A stretch of DNA of 25,960 nucleotides from the NCBI GenBank assembly GCA_016212295.1, contig JACRGO010000227.1:1-25960 (forward strand), in the 5' to 3' direction. The stretch is from Nitrospinota bacterium. Its GTDB lineage: Bacteria > Nitrospinota > Nitrospinia > JACRGO01. Position numbers and translations under genes: made by a program. Position 1 is the first letter of the stretch. Each line of letters begins with the position of its first letter. Below the pieces are notes generated by a model. The model had not been told where the DNA came from. It did no database searches and saw only the letters and a program-made list of their open reading frames with translations. Shown here in pieces: positions 23,327 through 25,960 of this stretch.

Positions 23327-25795
23327 TTATTTCAATAACGCCCTGAACCTGTCCACGTTGATCCCGAAAACCCCGTCCGCCAGGTCCAGCGCCATTTCCG
23401 CGAACCGGTAAGCCTCCTGCCCGATCTCCCTTCCCTCCCTCTTGCCCCACAGTTCAGTGAAAGGGCCTTTCAGGAAATTGAAAAGGACATTTTGCGCCGG
23501 GGCCAGGTCCACCTTAAGGCCAAGGGCGGATATGATCTCGGTTATGCTCCGGACCTCCTGGAGGGTGCCGGCGTCCGGTTTCCTGAAAAGGGAATTGAGC
23601 TTCATGTAAAGCGTTTTCAGCAGCACCTTTTTTTCAAAGTCCGTGGTCTTTACCGGAATTTGAAGCCGCGAGGCAAGTTGGATCAATTCTACCGCGTTCC
23701 CGAACTTCCTAGGGTCGGTCTCCCCATGCAGATATTCCATTTCGCATTGGAGTTTATGATGCAGGGCGTAACTCACCGTCAACCGGACCTCTGAAGGGAG
23801 GTCAACGCCGAACTTGACCATGCGCTTGATCATCTCCTCGTTCTTGAGGAAGAAGTTCAAGGCCGTTTTCTTGAGTCCATCGAATGCCTGAGACATGGCC
23901 CTTACAAGTATCTCTTCGCGATGGTGCTCCAGCAGATCTGACAAGGTGTAACATGCCAGGCCGGACTCATTTCCTATCTCGGACGGGGAAATGAAGGACA
24001 ACTCTCCCCTGGCCAGCCTGGTCAATTTGCCAACCAGGGCGGACCTCGCGTCATGGGAAAGGTCTTCCCCCAGCCATGTCTTCAGGAAGGCGTCCTCTGT
24101 TTCCGCGCAAAAAAAGAAATATTTCTTCCTGAGGCCGAGGAATGGGTCGCGGACCTCCAAGTCACCCAAGGCAAGCCCATGGTTCTCGAAACGCTCCCTC
24201 CCGCTCAACGCGATTTCATAGAAAAAATATCCGCCGTTTTCCTTTCCAAGAAGCGCCCACTCCATGGCCGCCTGATTGGCGATCAGAGGCGGGGTCCCCA
24301 GCATTGGACGCACATGTTTTTCGTAAAGGCTTTTCCCTGTTTCGCCTCCCGCGTTGCTCCTGGCCTTTTCCAGTTCCCTCAAAAGGACCTCATGAAGTTC
24401 AGGCCTGCCGGACATCTCAATGGCGCGGGCCGCGTACCTCATATTCTGCAAGGGCTCCAAGCCGGAGATATCGTCAAAGAACCAGGCGCAACTGGTGAAC
24501 ATCAAAAGGGAATTCAACTGAGACTCCATGAGTTGCAACAGCTTCGCTCTTTCCCGGTCTTCCACGTTCTTGCCCGCGTGTTTCGCGAAAAAGCCGTCAG
24601 TCTTTTCCTGGGAGCGCTCTCTTCGCAGATCAACGAAATCAATGAAGGCAGCCCAGGGGTCGGGCAAATATTCCCTCACGGCTTGCTCAAAGGTCTTGTC
24701 CAACTCCTCCTTCACTTTATTCAAGCCTTCACGCAGCGGCGTCCTCCATTCCTGGTTCCATCCGGCGCGGCTCCCAGCGGAACAGCCGCAGTTCTTCCTC
24801 CAACGGTCCACGCCGTGGGAACAGCTCCAGGAGGTCCCCTTGCCTTCCCCGCCTTGTTCCAGTTCCACTTCCATGAAAGGAGAAAACCGCTCAAGGAAAT
24901 ATCCGTAGTTGGTGACTCTGAACCGGAACTTCTGGGCTATGGAGGAAAAGAAGGCGGAAAGGCACATGTCCCCGAAGGGTTCATGGTGTCCGTAAGACTC
25001 GCCGTCGGTGCAGATATTGATTAATTTCGGCCTGCCCGCCTCTTTACCCCAGGCGGAGGAGAGCCTCTCGCCGAAGCGGTTGGCGTCCCGAAGTAAATGC
25101 TCGAAGGCCACGGAAGTGGAAACACCTTTATTGAAGAAGAACACATCCAGGTGTTTCCCATTGGAAAAGATGCGGTACGGCATGGTGGTGTCAATTGCGC
25201 CGTTCCGGACGTCGGTCCAGTGGTCCTCGCCTATTTTCCTTATACGGCGCGCCTGGAAGGGGGAGAGAATGGTGAAGCGGATGCCGTGGTCCATTAGAAG
25301 TTCGGCGGTGGTCCTGTTGATCGCGGTCTCGGCAAGCCACATCGCCTCCGGTTCCCTGCCGAAATGTCTTACGAAATCCCTTTTCCCCAATATTATCTGG
25401 AGTTCCTGCTCCCTTCTGCCAGCCAGGGGCATGATCACGTGGTTGTATACCTGGGCCATTGCGTTGCCGTGTCCGCCGTTCAGGGCGCGGCTCGCGAGGT
25501 CGGACTCTATAATTGCCTCATAAGTGGCTGGGTGGTACTCCTGGAGCCAGTTTATAAGGGTCGGGCCGATATTGAAGCTAAGGTATTTATAGTTGCTAAC
25601 TATGTCCAGTATCCTTCCCTTGGAGTCCAGGGTCCTGGAAAGCGTGTTCGCCTTATAGCACTCGGCGGTTATGCGTTCATTCCAATTGTGGAAGGGGGTG
25701 GCGCTGTCCTGCCGCTCAATTACTCCCAGCCAGGGGTTTTCCCTCGGAGGCTGGTAAAAATGGCCGTGAATGGTGAGATATTTTTCAAATTGCAA
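23327..25795 (-). CDS. GH57-family glycoside hydrolase with DUF3536
   Basis: An 822-residue retaining alpha-glucan-active enzyme of family GH57 (alpha-amylase, 4-alpha-glucanotransferase or branching type), probably cytoplasmic because no signal peptide is present. The catalytic barrel spans about 1-310: conserved region 1 HGHFYQPPRENPW (10-22), GGHGNAMAQ, the nucleophile region EAMWLAETAINRTT (Glu156), and CTDGESYGHHE. The following helical region includes a DUF3536 stretch (about 340-620: GVDRWRKNCGCSAG, FTSCAWFFDDISG) typical of a distinct GH57 subgroup of unassigned specificity. A TTG start at 25793-25795 is supported by TAAAGGA five bases before it. The gene is alone; no glycogen genes are adjacent. 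It probably acts in glycogen or other alpha-glucan turnover. Confidence 0.92.
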   Translation of the reverse strand: MQFEKYLTIHGHFYQPPRENPWLGVIERQDSATPFHNWNERITAECYKANTLSRTLDSKGRILDIVSNYKYLSFNIGPTLINWLQEYHPATYEAIIESDLASRALNGGHGNAMAQVYNHVIMPLAGRREQELQIILGKRDFVRHFGREPEAMWLAETAINRTTAELLMDHGIRFTILSPFQARRIRKIGEDHWTDVRNGAIDTTMPYRIFSNGKHLDVFFFNKGVSTSVAFEHLLRDANRFGERLSSAWGKEAGRPKLINICTDGESYGHHEPFGDMCLSAFFSSIAQKFRFRVTNYGYFLERFSPFMEVELEQGGEGKGTSWSCSHGVDRWRKNCGCSAGSRAGWNQEWRTPLREGLNKVKEELDKTFEQAVREYLPDPWAAFIDFVDLRRERSQEKTDGFFAKHAGKNVEDRERAKLLQLMESQLNSLLMFTSCAWFFDDISGLEPLQNMRYAARAIEMSGRPELHEVLLRELEKARSNAGGETGKSLYEKHVRPMLGTPPLIANQAAMEWALLGKENGGYFFYEIALSGRERFENHGLALGDLEVRDPFLGLRKKYFFFCAETEDAFLKTWLGEDLSHDARSALVGKLTRLARGELSFISPSEIGNESGLACYTLSDLLEHHREEILVRAMSQAFDGLKKTALNFFLKNEEMIKRMVKFGVDLPSEVRLTVSYALHHKLQCEMEYLHGETDPRKFGNAVELIQLASRLQIPVKTTDFEKKVLLKTLYMKLNSLFRKPDAGTLQEVRSITEIISALGLKVDLAPAQNVLFNFLKGPFTELWGKREGREIGQEAYRFAEMALDLADGVFGINVDRFRALLK

Positions 25796-25850
25796 GGGGT
25801 TCCTTTACGGTAAAAAGAAAATAGCTTCGCGAATTGATTTGAAAATATCT

Positions 25851-25960
25851 CCCGTTAGCCAGTAGCTAACGCAACACTTACTACTGGCGAAAGGTGACGT
25901 CTTCATGAATGCCTATTGAATGGGAGTAGAATATCGTGTCAAAAAAGGATAATCAAGTAA
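25851..25960 (+). mobile_element. Right copy of 110-bp terminal inverted repeat
   Basis: The exact reverse complement of 31-140. It starts abruptly at 25851, about 55 bases upstream of the GH57 start codon. Hairpin CGTTAGC (25853-25859), loop CAGTA, GCTAACG (25865-25871). A competing stem uses GCCAGTAG (25858-25865) and CTACTGGC (25881-25888). An RBS (GGGAG, 25922-25926) and a GTG (25936-25938) follow. The window stops where the match does, so the true extent is unknown. Confidence 0.65.
25936..25960 (+). CDS. 5' start of the repeated unknown gene, right edge
   Basis: GTG followed by seven codons (VSKKDNQV) before the window ends; identical to the start of the frame at 55-1 on the minus strand. 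The GGGAG RBS lies nine bases upstream. It is probably a second copy of the same element-encoded gene. Confidence 0.35.

Noticed and set aside
24053-25024. 323-codon open frame antisense to the GH57 gene
   Set aside because: It is the complement of the well-conserved GH57 gene and lacks an RBS or any recognisable domain.
31-25960. Large composite transposon carrying the whole window as cargo
   Set aside because: The enclosed genes are mostly housekeeping and ordinary in context; two copies of one multicopy element at contig ends is the simpler reading.

Overview
The window is about 26 kb of chromosomal sequence, moderately GC-rich in its genes and AT-rich in its intergenic repeats. It comes from a Gram-negative-type bacterium: it carries an MlaA-type outer-membrane lipid protein, a periplasmic LysM lytic transglycosylase and an LPS-core-like glycosyltransferase. 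Fused PutA, GlpD, a GH57/DUF3536 enzyme and a multi-GAF sigma-54-type activator fit uncultured Nitrospinota, Nitrospirota or Desulfobacterota-like lineages, but the sequence alone does not settle the phylum. No rRNA, tRNA or CRISPR array was found.

Layout. Both ends carry the same 110-bp segment in opposite orientation (31-140 and 25851-25960). It contains two mutually exclusive hairpins and an outward-facing RBS and GTG start codon, so it looks like the end of a multicopy mobile element. Next to the left copy lies a shred of a TIR domain (about 141-276). Then follow, on the minus strand, putA, phoH preceded by a GT2 glycosyltransferase gene, and glpD with a small ORF downstream. A DUF167 gene (plus) and a processive membrane glycosyltransferase (minus) come next. 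Bases 9957-13083 are a decayed two-component locus: one HisKA_2 sensor kinase cut at both ends, and a REC-PAS-HisKA...REC hybrid that has lost its ATPase by an internal out-of-frame deletion.

After this come mltD (minus), an isolated strongly signalled transcription unit for a 32-residue membrane peptide (promoter 15609-15636, terminator 15824-15868), and a plus-strand block: dut, the sigma-54-type activator, the bifunctional nnrD/nnrE gene, an mlaA-like gene, a GGQ-domain release-factor-like gene and an unknown 133-residue protein. A GH57 glycoside hydrolase (minus) closes the window.

How the genes relate. Most are unlinked housekeeping genes: proline and glycerol-3-phosphate oxidation feeding electrons to quinones, nucleotide and NAD(P)H repair, envelope polysaccharide and lipid maintenance, and ribosome rescue. 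Likely co-transcribed pairs are GT2-phoH (9-bp gap), dut-activator (3-bp gap) and glpD with the small ORF. Nearly every intergenic gap is filled with short dispersed repeats of at least six kinds, some of which supply the ends of neighbouring reading frames. The most unusual parts are the terminal mobile-element ends beside the TIR remnant, the two kinases that both lack an intact ATPase domain, and the self-contained micro-protein gene.
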